The notes under the pieces were generated by a model. The model had not been told where the DNA came from. It worked only from the letters and a program-made list of their open reading frames with translations, and did no database searches. 64,000 nt of DNA from Rhypophila decipiens. Its lineage: Eukaryota > Ascomycota > Sordariomycetes > Sordariales > Naviculisporaceae. Within the stretch, counting starts at the first letter, position 1, and each line of letters begins with the position of its first letter. The stretch is from contig MU858146.1 of assembly GCA_033297075.1 (NCBI GenBank), positions 62,001 through 126,000 of the forward strand, read 5' to 3'. The position numbers were made by a program, and so were the translations under genes. Shown one piece after another: positions 12,417 to 23,172 of the stretch.

Positions 12417-12791
12417 GACTACGGATCTTGGTTCCTATGACGGCACCTTGCCGCCGATTTTGTTTCCTTTGTTATGTACTTCACGGATGCGACTATGTCG
12501 AGGAGAGATGGATTATATGGCCGAATCCGCGACCGCCCTGAGGGACCACCCTGCAGGCCCTGAGGAGCCGCTAAAGCGACTGCAGCCACTGCCATGGCCC
12601 CTCTTAATTACATACCCACCGACGTGTGAGCAGTCGATCACGGCATAGGATGCCGCAAGCAATATCGGCCGCAGCGGCAACGGCAACGTATTCAACCCGA
12701 TCGGGGAGGATGGCTTGCTATCTCCAGGCCAGTCCACCTGCCTATCAAGGAGAAGGAGAAGGAGCCAAAGGGTCTCCGAAAGCTTGGAAAG

Positions 12792-13262
12792 ATGTCCGTC
12801 TGTTGCGGGATTGGGCCCAGGCGAATTTTCAGTGTCCAGTTGGACAAAGCCGAGCCCGTCGGTATGGGCGGGCAACGCCTGCTGTCCGGAGACCTGTGCC
12901 GGAAACCCATCAGGACCACGGTGTGGGACAAGGAGTACAACCACAAGGACAACGAGCTTCGTGGCAGACGTCCTATCATGGAGAATGCCAATGTCCAGCC
13001 AGACCCGACCACACCAACCCGTGCAAGGGGGCCAGGACGCCCACCTGTCTGGCCAAGAGTCCCTCGCACACGGCCCGCAGACGACATGGACTCGGAGTCG
13101 TCAGAGGACGAGCTGAATTACAAGAAGCTCAAGGGTGCCAAGTTCCCAGGCAAGGAAATGCTTGACGAGGAGCAGGCTCCGGCTGGTTATGAGGCTACCG
13201 ACAATTTGGCGACTGCCGAACAACGAAGCTTTCTGGAGGAAGGGGTGCTTGGTGGTGACTGA
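12792..13262 (+). CDS. Possible coding relic with DELNYKKLKGAK motif
   Basis: A 156-codon frame of uncertain status. The last 60 residues look genuine: an acidic Ser patch (DMDSESSEDE), then LNYKKLKGAKFPGKEMLDEE, ending shortly before the stop at 13262. The same motif, at protein and DNA level, recurs at about 30,640-30,690, where it is followed by a PDDRKKRNQRKD block that I associate with an expanded fungal family of unknown function. Here that downstream block is missing, so this copy diverges or is truncated. The upstream half is less convincing, and its first ~45 bp overlap a short repeat shared with 16.1 kb. The start is unknown; a 5' exon may be missing. A pseudogene is as likely as a small gene. 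Confidence 0.35.
   Translation: MSVCCGIGPRRIFSVQLDKAEPVGMGGQRLLSGDLCRKPIRTTVWDKEYNHKDNELRGRRPIMENANVQPDPTTPTRARGPGRPPVWPRVPRTRPADDMDSESSEDELNYKKLKGAKFPGKEMLDEEQAPAGYEATDNLATAEQRSFLEEGVLGGD
12794..12835 (+). repeat. ~42-bp short repeat, copy 1
   Basis: Shares most of its bases with 16088-16126 in the same orientation, core CCGTCTGTTGCGG and ATTGGGCCCA, with three transition differences seen. Copy 2 lies 3.3 kb downstream. Confidence 0.65.
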
Positions 13263-14013
13263 GTGTTGATGGACTATTGTAAGAGTATGAGCTATGGCTA
13301 CGCTATTGTTATAGTACTTGTATAATATATTATTATTACAAGCAGCCTTGCTTTCTTGCAAATGTCCATCTCGCACGCTCCGGTGGCCCCGCCCTTTCGC
13401 GCGGCGCGTAGACGCTCCGTTTCCAGTACCAAATAACAGATTTCAAGAGAAGCACCTCGACCATGAACTCAGCGACCCTGCATCCGCATTTCTAGTATCG
13501 TTGCGTATGACGTCCGTCTTGGAGAGAAAGAAGTGGCGGCTGTTCCGCACTTGTTCCATTACCTGTTCAACAGCTTCAAGATTGCACTTGCCAACTGATA
13601 ACCAGCTCGACCAGGAGTGCAGTATCCTCGTTCAATGGCCGTATCGGACCGACAATTCTTCCACCCATACGCCAATCTCAGCCTGCTAGAGGCAGCTTCT
13701 CGACAAGTCCTATACAGTAGCTGCTCAAGTACATGCGTTCAACATGCACCAAACCAACCCACGTCAACAACGCCGTACCTCGTTTGCCGCCAAGGCGATG
13801 AATAACGAGCTTTCATGCTCTAGTTTATGTTGCCTGCTGTTATCCGGGCGTCGGTCGGCGCAGTGTCTGGACTCAGTTGGAGACGCGTATGTTGCTGCTT
13901 TGGCTCGGTCTACTGTCCCCGCCGGGGAATGATACCGCCCTGCTCGCAACACCGTCATGTGTTGACATCTTTTTGGTGGCAACTGAGTGAGTGATTCTTA
14001 GCTTCCTTCCGCT
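13263..14013. other. Gene-poor interval in the repeat zone
   Basis: No supported gene or repeat. Short ORFs only. Confidence 0.4.
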
Positions 14014-14078
14014 GGGCACACCAGACTCGATACAGTGCAGCGCCCCAACCAGGTTTCTGCGACAAAAGACGACTCTCC
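14014..14078 (-). repeat. ~65-bp dispersed repeat, copy A (inverted)
   Basis: Reverse complement of copies B (14653-14744) and C (14770-14834). Shared landmarks are GAGTCGTCTTTTGTCGCAGA at one end and CACTGTATCGAGTCTGGTGT at the other, separated by a C/T-rich GGTTGGGG segment. Confidence 0.8.
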
Positions 14079-14652
14079 GACGATGATGCGAGCCTTGCGG
14101 GACGCAAATTGCTTTGTTCGGCTACTCGTATGCATACTTGTACGCCTGGTGAAGCTGGACTGTCAACAAACACGAATTGGAGGGCATGTATTTATTGAGA
14201 GTGTATGGGTGTTGTTGTTTGTTGTTGTCCTAATTACTTGATGTTTTAGATAGGTGGATGTACAGTTGTATAGTTTTGGATTTTTGGATAAATCTAATCT
14301 ATTCATTCCCATCAATTTCTTCATTGCGAGAAGCTTCGTTCTCTGGTAATGGTTGACGATGATATAGAGACACAAGTGATTCACTGGATACTCAGAATGC
14401 GCATCCGGGGCAAGCCGCTGGTAACCCCCCTGAACACTCCCAGCGTGCAATCTCAACATGAAGTCTTGATGGGCCTTTGATTTTGAGTAGGAGGCAATCC
14501 TTCAAGCACAGCCAGGTGATTCTCAAGCGTCAAGATAGCACTTTATGCTTATATTAATATCTACCAACCTCTACCAAAAGAAACCGTGACTAGACTCCAT
14601 CTTGCCAGTCCCATTACCAAGTCGTCCATTACCGACAGTCTGTTGAACCTCC

Positions 14653-14744
14653 GGAGAGTCGTCTTTTGTCGCAGACACCTCGTTGGGGCGCTACTTTTCT
14701 TTTCCAGCCACTTCACAACGCACTGTATCGAGTCTGGTGTGCCC
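14653..14744 (+). repeat. ~65-bp dispersed repeat, copy B (with ~25-bp insertion)
   Basis: Same landmarks as copies A and C. About 25 extra bases (around 14692-14718) interrupt it before the CACTGTATCG half. Confidence 0.8.
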
Positions 14745-14769
14745 TCTGACAGGTCCTGTTGAGCACCCT

Positions 14770-14834
14770 GGAGAGTCGTCTTTTGTCGCAGAACCCTGGT
14801 TGGGGGGCCGCACTGTATCGAGTCTGGTGTGCCC
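14770..14834 (+). repeat. ~65-bp dispersed repeat, copy C
   Basis: Direct copy of B only 26 bp downstream, without the insertion. Tandem arrangement with B, inverted with respect to A. Confidence 0.8.
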
Positions 14835-15219
14835 ACCTGCTCGGTCAAGGGTCCGAGGTTGGTTCGGCGGCGTGCTACCCAAGTCGACGACGAGTTGCGC
14901 GGCGACCTCACTCATATGGGCAAGATCTCCAGAGCCGGCTCTTCGGATGGCACGACTGTTGCCGGCGACGCTGGGCTTCCTGTCCTGTCGAAGTAGGGCT
15001 CAGAGCCGCAATGCGGGTTGTGACGGTGGTGGTCTTGGTTGCTACTACACCCCATAGGTGCGTCTTGCCAAGAAGATCCCATGGAGATGAAGGCGCCCCG
15101 TCCATCTTCTTGCTCCCCGTCTTTCGTGTCTTATAATGACCAGTTGAGTAGAGGGTTGGCAAAGATGGCGCGACAACTACCAGCGGAAGGAAGCGAAAAA
15201 TCACCCAGTTCCTTACAAT
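14835..15219. other. Gene-poor interval between repeat families
   Basis: No supported gene. ORFs present on both strands have no recognisable family and no splice support. Confidence 0.4.
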
Positions 15220-15360
15220 ATCGCCCCACTTTGGAGTGTCGAAGGGGACCAGTCCTCGATGGCCCTCTCCGGTGTAGCGGGACCAGTGGCCCGCCTGTAG
15301 CCACTCTCTCTCTGCGGCCCCTTATTCAGCATTAACCACCAGGATGCGGATCTGGCTATG
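15220..15360 (-). repeat. ~150-bp repeat, copy 1 (most divergent)
   Basis: Begins ATCGCCCCAC and ends near GATGCGGATCTGG. It is similar to copies 2 and 3 along its length, with small indels. Confidence 0.75.
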
Positions 15361-15434
15361 GTGCTAAGTCAGTTCAGTCAAATCCAGTCAGTTCATTCAA
15401 ATCCAGTCATTGTCGGTCTTGATGATGTTGATGT

Positions 15435-15465
15435 TGGTGGTGGTGGTGGTGGTGGTGGTGGTGGT
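15435..15465. repeat. (TGG)n microsatellite
   Basis: About ten uninterrupted TGG units between copies 1 and 2 of the 150-bp repeat. On the minus strand it reads as a polyproline stretch in the repeat-bearing ORF. Confidence 0.95.
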
Positions 15466-15548
15466 CTGCACTGGCCGGGGTGCAGGAATTCATGCACGAT
15501 TGGCCGTGCCGTATGACTGTAGCACCATATCTGACTGTAATGATGGCT

Positions 15549-15704
15549 ATCGCCCCATTCTGGAGATTCGACCTGGGGCTGGGACCAGTCCTCGATTACG
15601 AGGCCCGTGTAGCAGCACCAGTGGCCCGAGTGTAGCCACACTCTCTCTGCGGCCCCATATTCAGCATTAGCCACCACGATGCGGATCTGACTGTGATGGT
15701 GGCT
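15549..15704 (-). repeat. ~155-bp tandem repeat, copy 2
   Basis: Directly adjacent to copy 3 and similar over nearly all of its length, with a small internal length difference. Confidence 0.85.
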
Positions 15705-15866
15705 ATCGCCCGACTCTGGAGATTCGACCTGGGGGTGGAACCAGTCCTCGATATCCGAGGCTCGGAGGCCCGTGTAGCAGCACCAGTGGCCCGAGTATAG
15801 CCACACTCTCTCTGCGACCCCATATTCAGCATCAACCACCAGGATGCGGATCAAACTGTGATGATG
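15705..15866 (-). repeat. ~160-bp tandem repeat, copy 3
   Basis: Follows copy 2 head to tail. Contains about eight extra bases around 15753 compared with copy 2. Confidence 0.85.
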
Positions 15867-16087
15867 TACTCGCTTCATATACAGCGGCTGCAGTCGCCAG
15901 CTGCCTGCCCAGGGTTAGGGTTGGGGGTGCACAACGGCCACGTTCGACTGCCCGCCTGTGCGACAAGGCTTGGAGCGGGTCTTGTTCTCGAGGGTTCAGG
16001 AGCATGTTTGCCTTGGGGCTCTCCATGAGGGGAGAATGGCTGCATACATCGAGATAATGATCCGGGCCTCTTTGGGAAGTCGGTATG

Positions 16088-16126
16088 ACCGTCTGTTGCG
16101 GAATTGGGCCCAAGCGAATTTCCAGT
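16088..16126 (+). repeat. ~42-bp short repeat, copy 2
   Basis: Matches 12794-12835 in the same orientation with transition differences (two G/A and one T/C in the core). Confidence 0.65.
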
Positions 16127-16746
16127 ATGGTCCCACGAGCGTGACCATCGTGACTCGACACCCGAAGAATATGCTGCAGGTCGTCGGCATGGTCCTATGA
16201 GAGGGTACGTGGGCGGGCGGATCAGAGTCTTGGAGACGGGGCAAGAGGCGAGCAGTCGCTCACGTGCAAATTCATGTGGACGATTGTGCGGATCTCGGTG
16301 GAGGCGGGAATGAGCTTGTCGGGGTCCGCCATTTTGCCGATAGTATCGATGGCTGTTCTTGCTTGTTTTTCTCGTTTGTGTGTCTGGGTTTGAGAGGTGT
16401 ACGGGCGTATTTCGGTGGGATCAACATCAACCTGTCGGGAGCCTTGTGGTGGCGGCACTTCGGGAGCAGATGCTTGTGGTTGGATATCTTGGGGAACTTG
16501 CACCCGTTGGCTCCCAGAATTCGATTGGGTCTGTAGAATGACCTGACAGTTGTACTCGGCTTCGTCGGGTGCTGCGATGTAGTGGAACTCGCGTTCCCGA
16601 TCTCCATCTCAGCCTCTTCAGAGACTGGGCTGAATGTCGACAAATGTAATCATACAGTAAACTATGCTCCGCGATCTCCAGTGGCGTCGCACGCTGCCAT
16701 TTCCCGTCCGCTCCGGGCTCGCGCCATCTCCTGCTAATCCTGGTCG
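16127..16746. other. Downstream flank of the kinase-like gene
   Basis: Holds the expected 3' untranslated region of the gene that ends at 16747. No additional gene was seen. Confidence 0.4.
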
Positions 16747-18376
16747 CTACTCGGCCTCGCTAGGCAGATCTTCAGTGACGACAGAGGCCCTGGCACTGCT
16801 CGGTGAGCATGTATCACATGAGCTCTCGCTTGATGCAGATGAGCTCATATCCCCTTCATGCTGCGGTGTGTCGTCGCCACCAAACTCGTCGACAAGGAGC
16901 TTGATCTGGTCCATCATCTTGTCTCTCGCGTTTTGATCTTTGGCACGGACAGCCGAATTATGGATAAATGTTCGCCTGTATTGACAAGCACAATGCAATT
17001 GTTAGTAAATATAACCAGGATTATATAGTTCCAAGGCAGGAGATCGACGTGACATACAGGATGTAAAGTCGGAGACGTGCCTCCCATCCCTTGGGGATGA
17101 TCTGGTGGTAGGCCGCCAAGACGCGCCCGACAAAGGTTTCTTCCCCCCTCTTGTCGTAGGTCCACAGGGCGAAGAAGGGACCTAGGTCATCTGTCATGTT
17201 TGAAAGTTTGGTTAGTCACTGCTAATCAAATCACAAATTTGCGGGCTGTGTAGCCGCAGCGGCGGCCACTGCCGGTGCAGCTCGGTGATGAGGACTTTGA
17301 GAATCTTACACTCGTTATGCGCCCAGAGGACACCCCCATTGTGGAAGATGGTCTCCCCGTCGTTGTCCTCCTGACTCATGTCCTTGTTGAAACCTCCGTA
17401 ATCGAGGTTTCCGTGGACGAGGACCGGGTCAATGGTCCTTCCGTCCGTCTCCAAGGGCCGGAGCAAGCGAGGAATCACCCTCTCGACCAGAGCGACGCAG
17501 AGCTGCTCGTGCTCGTCGCTGCGCCGCTCCTCCTCCCACTTTGAGAGCTCGGACTTGAGCAGCTTCTCCGTATGCTTGGCCACGAACTCGTGCCAGGCCA
17601 GCGACCATTCGTGGTACTGCTGGAAGGTGTGGCAGCAGGTTTGTCGGTCGAAACCGAACTCTTTTCCGCCAAGCGCTGTGTTTTTGGGCGGGTAGTGGTC
17701 GCTGGCCCGGCTCTTCGTGTGGAGCCTCGCGATGGCCTGGCCGAGGCGGACGGGGTACACCTCCTGGGGCTTCGCGAGCTCCTTGTAGTCGAATAGGAGG
17801 AAGTAGGTCTTTTCAGGCTCCTCCAAGGCGTAGCATCCTCTTGCAATGACGCGGAAAGTGTTGGAGGGGATTATTTCCTCCATGGCCACCGTGGACTCGT
17901 AGTCCGCCTCCAGCATGCGGTAGCCACTGTCGCCTGTGGCTGTCTGTATTGGATCCATTTAATCAGCAGTGTTCGTTGATAGGGAAGCAGGGGATAAGTG
18001 AAGGGGCAAACGAGCGAGGAGAATATCGGTGTTGACAACAGGTGAGAAGACGCAAGAGATGGATGTCTGTACTAGCCTTCAAGAAATATGAGCCTAAATT
18101 CTTTTGGTCATACCAATGTAAGACGTCAATCGTTGCGAGGCTATACCACAATTCGGTCTTGTAGTGTTTGCATATGTGGAAGGCATTCTTGGGCCCGGGT
18201 ATATCTGTCGCAAGATAGTTGGAGCGGTCAGTCCAGTTTATTTCGTCGAAGGGTTCGCTTGGGCTACGGTCTCCTGGAGGTTGGGGGATATAGTCAGTCT
18301 ACTTACGTTCCTTGACATTGGCATCGACCCTGATGCGCTTGCCGAAATTGGGATCTCCGGACGATGGCCGGGACAT
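16747..18376 (-). CDS. Fructosamine-kinase / aminoglycoside-phosphotransferase-like protein, degenerate active site
   Basis: Member of the protein-kinase-like fold family that includes ketosamine-3-kinases. Proposed exons: 18307-18376, 18073-18273, 17310-17933, 17058-17190, 16747-16975, giving 418 residues. The three 3' exons are well supported: a 119-bp intron with a CTAAC branch joins WAHNE to YDLGPFFALW, and an 82-bp intron follows. The 5' part is less certain: the first intron would be only 33 bp, and the second has two possible junctions after SYFLK. Family features are the N-terminal beta-strand SYFLK, the segment TYFLLFDYKEL, RLGQAIARLH, and VERVIPRLLRPLETDGR before the catalytic loop. 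That loop reads VHGNLDYGG where active members have HGDLW-GN, so the presumed catalytic Asp is Asn at about residue 266. The metal-binding Asp before the YAHNE-like segment also seems absent. The C-terminus is Ser-rich. It is paralogous to the gene at 21841-23172. Probably a non-catalytic or changed paralog. Confidence 0.7.
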
Positions 18377-19455
18377 GATGTCGGGTAATTCAGTTGTACT
18401 GGGAGAGTCGAGTACGAGATGTAGATGCGCGAAGGCTTCGTGAACAGTTGGCTTGGGGATACCGATAGGGGTAGATGGTTGAATGTGTTTGAATTTTTGT
18501 CAAGTCCAGGAAGAGCAAGGAATGAATTTTTTTGGTGTTCTTGCATTCAACACGACAGAAATCTGCCCCTCCAGAAATTCCAGTCGGCCATAGCAGTGGG
18601 TGGGTCTGGGAAGCTGGTACCAATGTGGGGAGGTTTGATTTTCGAGAGCTCTGCCGCACTGCCCCTGGCCCGCCAACCGGCAACCACGACTGGTGGTAAG
18701 ATCAGACCAGGGCTATCTGCCGCTCTCCTTCCATGACATCTGTGAATAGGAATGGTCTTGCTTCAATATGCTCTAACAACTTTCCTGTCGTAGCGAGAAT
18801 TCTGATCTCTGTTTGAGGTTAAGGGCACGAGGCTGATGATGATGATCATTATGACGAAGAGGAAGGAATTTAAATCAATTGGTAATGCTATACTCATTTC
18901 TTTGCAATACATTGGTGCTTGAAAATCATCTCAGACATCCAAACATCGTGATAGTAACTCAATTCTTCATTACAATCCATGAAGGGCCAGCCGGGGCGCA
19001 TGAACAGGAGGCTGGAGCCACCGGACCCATCCTAGCAGGAGCCACCCTTCCTCTATGATGTGCTAACCGCGAGAGAGGACTCCGGAGCTCCTCCCAGGTG
19101 ACACCTTCCATTGCAGTGTCGAATGGTGTAATAAATTCATTGTCCTCCCACCCACGTTATCAGAACCAGATCCGCAAAAACACCAACAGCCGATTCAAGG
19201 AATTTTCACATCCAAGTCCTCTGAATTTCCGATCAGTGGACTGAACAAACGCTATGAAAACATCTACTTCTCGCTCCCTGTCTTCGTCCTGGAGTGATTC
19301 AGGGAAGGTCAAAGGCGACGGCGAGAAGAAAGCATCACGTATAGACTCTAGAGGGCATACAAACATGTCCTCGTAGCCTTGAACCACCACTTCTGCTCCA
19401 ACTGCCCCCGATATGGCAAGTATTACACATCTGTCCTCAGCAGACCGAAGAAGGT
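18377..19455. other. Intergenic upstream of kinase-like gene, downstream of MFS gene
   Basis: No supported gene. Small ORFs only. Confidence 0.5.
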
Positions 19456-21423
19456 TTAAACAGCACCAGCAGAGCCGCTAGATGTAGGCACCGTTGTTTC
19501 CTTTGTCGTCTCCGGGGTCTTCGGCCTCCTCCATGAAGTGCCCCTGGTTCGTAACAACCAAACCAGCGGCACCTCTGCCACCAACAACAGCGCGTAAATG
19601 GCGAAGCACCATCCCAATCCAATCGCGTCGGCAAGCGGCTGTACAGCCGCGATAGCTGCCCCTGCCCCGAGACATCTCACAATGCTGCAGGCTCCTTGCG
19701 CCGTTGCAGATCGCTCGACGTTCATGTCGGTTAGGAGAGTGCTTGTCATCTGTGTGAGTGTTCAACCCCCGAGAAAGAGTTAGTTTGTCAGCGAGCGGCT
19801 CCAGCCTTCTCTTGGCCACCGGAGGTGCATGGGGTACAGCAAATGAAGTTGTTACGAACCGTGAATGTACTCGCTGTGGTCATGCCAGTGAGGAACTGCA
19901 TTAGAATCATGACGGAAATGTGCTTGCAGGGGGAAAAAAAAGTCAGTTATGATCAAGACCAAGTTGCTCGACAATTCGTACCGTCCTGGTCATGAGCGCC
20001 AATCCGTAGCCAAGGGTTCCCAGAGAGCTAACGGCGATCAGAACATATATCCCGCGAAGACGAGTCTTTTCAAGCGAAAACTTGGCCGTGTTGCTGCTAC
20101 CACTGGCACCGCTGGTCTCATTCTGGATCTGATGCTTTTCCATGGTTTTGCGATAATTCCAGTCCAGAAATCTTCCTGAAATGGGAATTAGTCCATGGGT
20201 CCTATGCTATAGATAGCATAATCTTTGACCAGGAAGGAGGTTTTCGTAAATAATTACCGGTTGAAAACGAACCAATACCGCCAGCAACACCAGAGGGAAG
20301 GTATATCAGACCGGCCGCCAAATAGTCGAGGTTGTAAATTTCGACACACTGCGCCCCTAGCGACGTCTGGAGCGTCATCTTGACCGAGTATGTGATGGAA
20401 TAGATGAAAATGACGGCGAGAGAGCCCTTATCGCCAAGTATCGGCAGACAGGCAAAGGGGTTTGGCCAGTGACGTCTCGCTCCGCCGGTAGTGGTTTCGC
20501 TCGAGTAAGGCGAGGTCTTGGCCTGAAAGAGGGAAAAGAAGCTCCAGTAGATACCGCGCACTTTGACGCTGCCATTGCCAACGATTTTTCTCTGCGTCTC
20601 GGGGAAAAACAGGGCCATCGACAGACCTGTTGTAGATATGACAATGACGAGGAACCAGAACACCCAGCGCCACCCAAGCTGCTGCGTGATGGCGCCACCA
20701 AGAACTGGGCCCATACTCGGTGCAATATCCGTACTTGGTCATGGTGTGAGCTTGGTGCAAATGCATTAGACGGTCTCTTGTTTTCAGCTTACAAGACGAG
20801 GAAAACACCAACATATCCACCCCTGTCTTGTGATTCGGTAATGTCGGCAATTACGCCGTATGTAATAGCTATCAGGGCTGTATCATATGCCTATGGTTAG
20901 CACATTCCTCTTGATAGAAGTCGAACTTGCTTCTTGTACAGATGAAAGGATAGGTTTTTTCTTTGGTTCACTTGGGCATACCAGATGCTCCAGCGCTTTG
21001 CACCATGCGAAGTACTAGCAGAGCGGCATAAGACGTCTGGAGTGCAATTCCGGTGCTAGCAGCGACCATCAGAACAAATAAAATCATGTAAATCGGACGC
21101 CGGCCAACTTGGTCAGCCATGTCTCCCATCAAGGCGGGCGAAATCGCTGCCACAATGAGGTAGGTGGTCACGCTGAGGTTGACCAAGGCGACCGAGACCC
21201 CCAGATCGCGCGCAACGGGCACCAAGGCAGGATAATAGATGTAGCTGCTCATGGTTGAAAACATGGCAGAGAATGAAGCCGACATGCTGATCCATAGCTT
21301 TTGTTTCTTGGTGAAGACAGAGTAAGGAGTGTCGGTATCTGTCTCGCTCTTTTCCGAGCATTCCCTCTCGGCAGGCGGCGAGTCCGTCACGGCGATGTCG
21401 CCTTCGGCTGTTGTTGAGCCCAT
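19456..21423 (-). CDS. MFS drug:H+ antiporter-type transporter (DHA1 family), six exons
   Basis: Plasma-membrane exporter candidate of the major facilitator superfamily. Exons: 20982-21423, 20793-20877, 20258-20733, 19982-20175, 19860-19922, 19456-19749; introns are 104, 59, 82, 59 and 110 bp. The exons sum to 1,554 bp and 517 residues with frame kept at all five junctions. After a ~45-residue acidic, cytosolic N-terminus come the helices; motif A of 12-TM carriers is visible as GDMADQVGRRP between TM2 and TM3, motif B region as LRMVQSAGASGALIAITYGVIADI, and motif C as SMGPVLGGAITQQLGWRWVFW. After a central loop of about 60 residues a second six-helix half follows, ending in a Thr-rich tail. 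The pattern is that of DHA1 multidrug transporters (Flr1/Qdr-like), but the substrate cannot be told. It sits between two related kinase-like genes on the same strand. Confidence 0.85.
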
Positions 21424-21840
21424 ATCAAGAGCTAACCGGGTGAAGTGATAGAGAGTATTATTGCTGGGTAAGACAAGTAAGTTAGAAGCAATGAAAAGAG
21501 AGGTTTGCGAGAAGTGCAGAGAAACTCTGTTGTGTGAATCGGTTAACAGTTATGGAGGAACGTGGGGTTGATCAACGCAAGCCAATCGGAGAACAGTCGG
21601 GGCGATTATTGGGACGGCAGCCATTCCGGGGCAATGCAGCATGGCTTCCGGTTACCCGGAATCGGATGCGGCGTGATCGGGGGCTCAGCGGAGGTTGCAT
21701 AGATGCCACTGGCGACCGCGCACATCAACATCGAGGGGTGAGCCACTTTGTGTCCATTTATCCTAAATACAACAGATTTCAAGCTTAAATCCAGTTCATG
21801 TATTTTTCCAACCTTCAACCTACCACTCGCCCAGATTTCA
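21424..21840. other. Short intergenic between kinase-like gene and MFS gene
   Basis: About 0.4 kb, serving as MFS promoter and 3' end of the upstream kinase-like gene. Nothing else seen. Confidence 0.5.
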
Positions 21841-23172
21841 TCAAGTACATGCCTCCTGCTGCACTGCCTGAACGATAGGAGTATGAGTCCTCTTGGGCGA
21901 ACTCTCTCCTATGCTTACGTTCTTCATATCCTCCGCCAGTTTTCTTACCGTCTTCGTATCCTCGGCCAGCTTTTTCTCTCTCTCTTCATCGTCCAACCGG
22001 TTGACTAGAAGTCTCATATTGTTCAAGAAGCTGTGAGGAATACAACCGTCAGTCCATACGATCTGTGTGGGCGGTCTTGAAGTCAAGGGATCATGGTACT
22101 CACACATCGCGCAGCTTGACTTCGTTGGGATACACGCTAGCCAGACAGATTTGATGCCTGAGCAGGTATATGATGTTACGACTGTCAAAGTCTTCCTCTG
22201 GTTCCGAGATGGGGACCTTCTTCAGGTACTCCTTGAAGAATGCTTTCCCCAAGGGGTACCGAGGATTGCGAAAGAGCCCCAGCTCTACCTCTCCATGACA
22301 CCACAAAGCATTGGCATCGAAGACCAGTGGCGATACGTTGTCAAGTCTATACTTGACATTGCCTGGCCACAAGTCGGTATGGCACAGAGCAGGCTGGATG
22401 GATCGCCCATTGGTTTCAAGCGGTCGCAAATAGCGTGGGAGGACTCTTTCGACATATTCCTGCTTGATCTTCGCATCCTCGTCGCTATACGGGCCACGAA
22501 TCTCCTCCTCCCGCTCCAGTATAAACTTTGTATGTTTGGTCCACCACGCCTCCCACGACGATTCCCAGTCATTCTGCTGCTTCAGGTTCGCAAAACGGGT
22601 GACTACCGGAAAGCCAAACTTGCCGGTTGGCGATTTGCCCAAGCTTCTCAGCTGCAGAGCGGCCGGGGCCGCCATGTATGCCTCAGGGTCGGGGATATCA
22701 TCGTCGATCATGTCCTCGAAATCCATGAGGATGAAGTGGGCATCGGTATTGGATTCGTACGTGCCGGTAGCAATCGGTCGAGGGATGAATTCGGGAATGA
22801 ACTTGTAAATGCTGCTTTCCGAGTGCCAGTGGGCTGCGATGAGCTCGGCTCCATCAGGACCATATGCTCGCTACATGTAGTGATCGATCGACTCTGTCAG
22901 TTAGAGAGTTGCTCTCGAGGACCTCGGAGAGGGAGCGTCAGAACCTTTTCGAAGAAGCGAGCAATCTCTCCAGTTGGAAGCTCGACATCGTATCTTGTGG
23001 TATCACACCAATCGCTCAATCCCAGTTTATGAACCTCGATTATCTTGCCATCCTCTGGAAGATCTGTGTTTTTACGTCAACAGGATTTCGGGAATTATCA
23101 GGGGTAGCCAAACATACTAGATAGAAGCACCTTGTCCAAGGCTATATTGAGATCTTGCGAAGTTCTGGCCAT
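21841..23172 (-). CDS. Fructosamine-kinase-like phosphotransferase, intact catalytic loop
   Basis: Four exons: 23118-23172, 22945-23063, 22104-22870, 21841-22030; introns of 54, 74 and 73 bp, giving 376 residues in one frame. The start MARTSQDLNIALDKVLL is the first ATG of the first exon. Features in order: ELPTGEIARFFEK strand, AYGPDGAELIAAHWHSE helix, IPEFIPRPIATGTYES and HFILMDFEDM (hinge region), then VERVLPRYLRPLETNGRSIQ, catalytic loop LCHTDLWPGN with Asp near residue 224, and FDANALWCHGEVELG with the metal-binding Asp near 243. The exon junction GAT-GT/C joins the conserved C-terminal helix to LNNMRLLVNRLDDEER and a charged tail. Family members phosphorylate ketosamines or small molecules; the substrate here is unknown. 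It is divergent from the NLR gene (~800 bp) and is a paralog of the gene at 16747-18376, with which it shares the LRPLET-GR block. Confidence 0.8.

Larger units (their letters stand above)
15393..15878 (-). other. Minus-strand ORF with two ~50-residue internal repeats
   Basis: The frame is open for 161 codons across copies 3 and 2 of the 150-bp repeat, so the DNA repeat is translated as repeats with the pattern AEYG-AERVWL-SGHWCCYTGL and IEDW-PQVESPE-GDSHH, followed by polyproline. Repeat periods close to a multiple of three keep the frame. I do not recognise the sequence. It could be a fragment of a repeat protein, or a chance open frame in a tandem repeat. Confidence 0.3.

Noticed and set aside
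15911..15926. AGGGTTAGGGTTGGGG, telomere-like motif
   Set aside because: Only two TTAGGG units; too short to claim an interstitial telomere.
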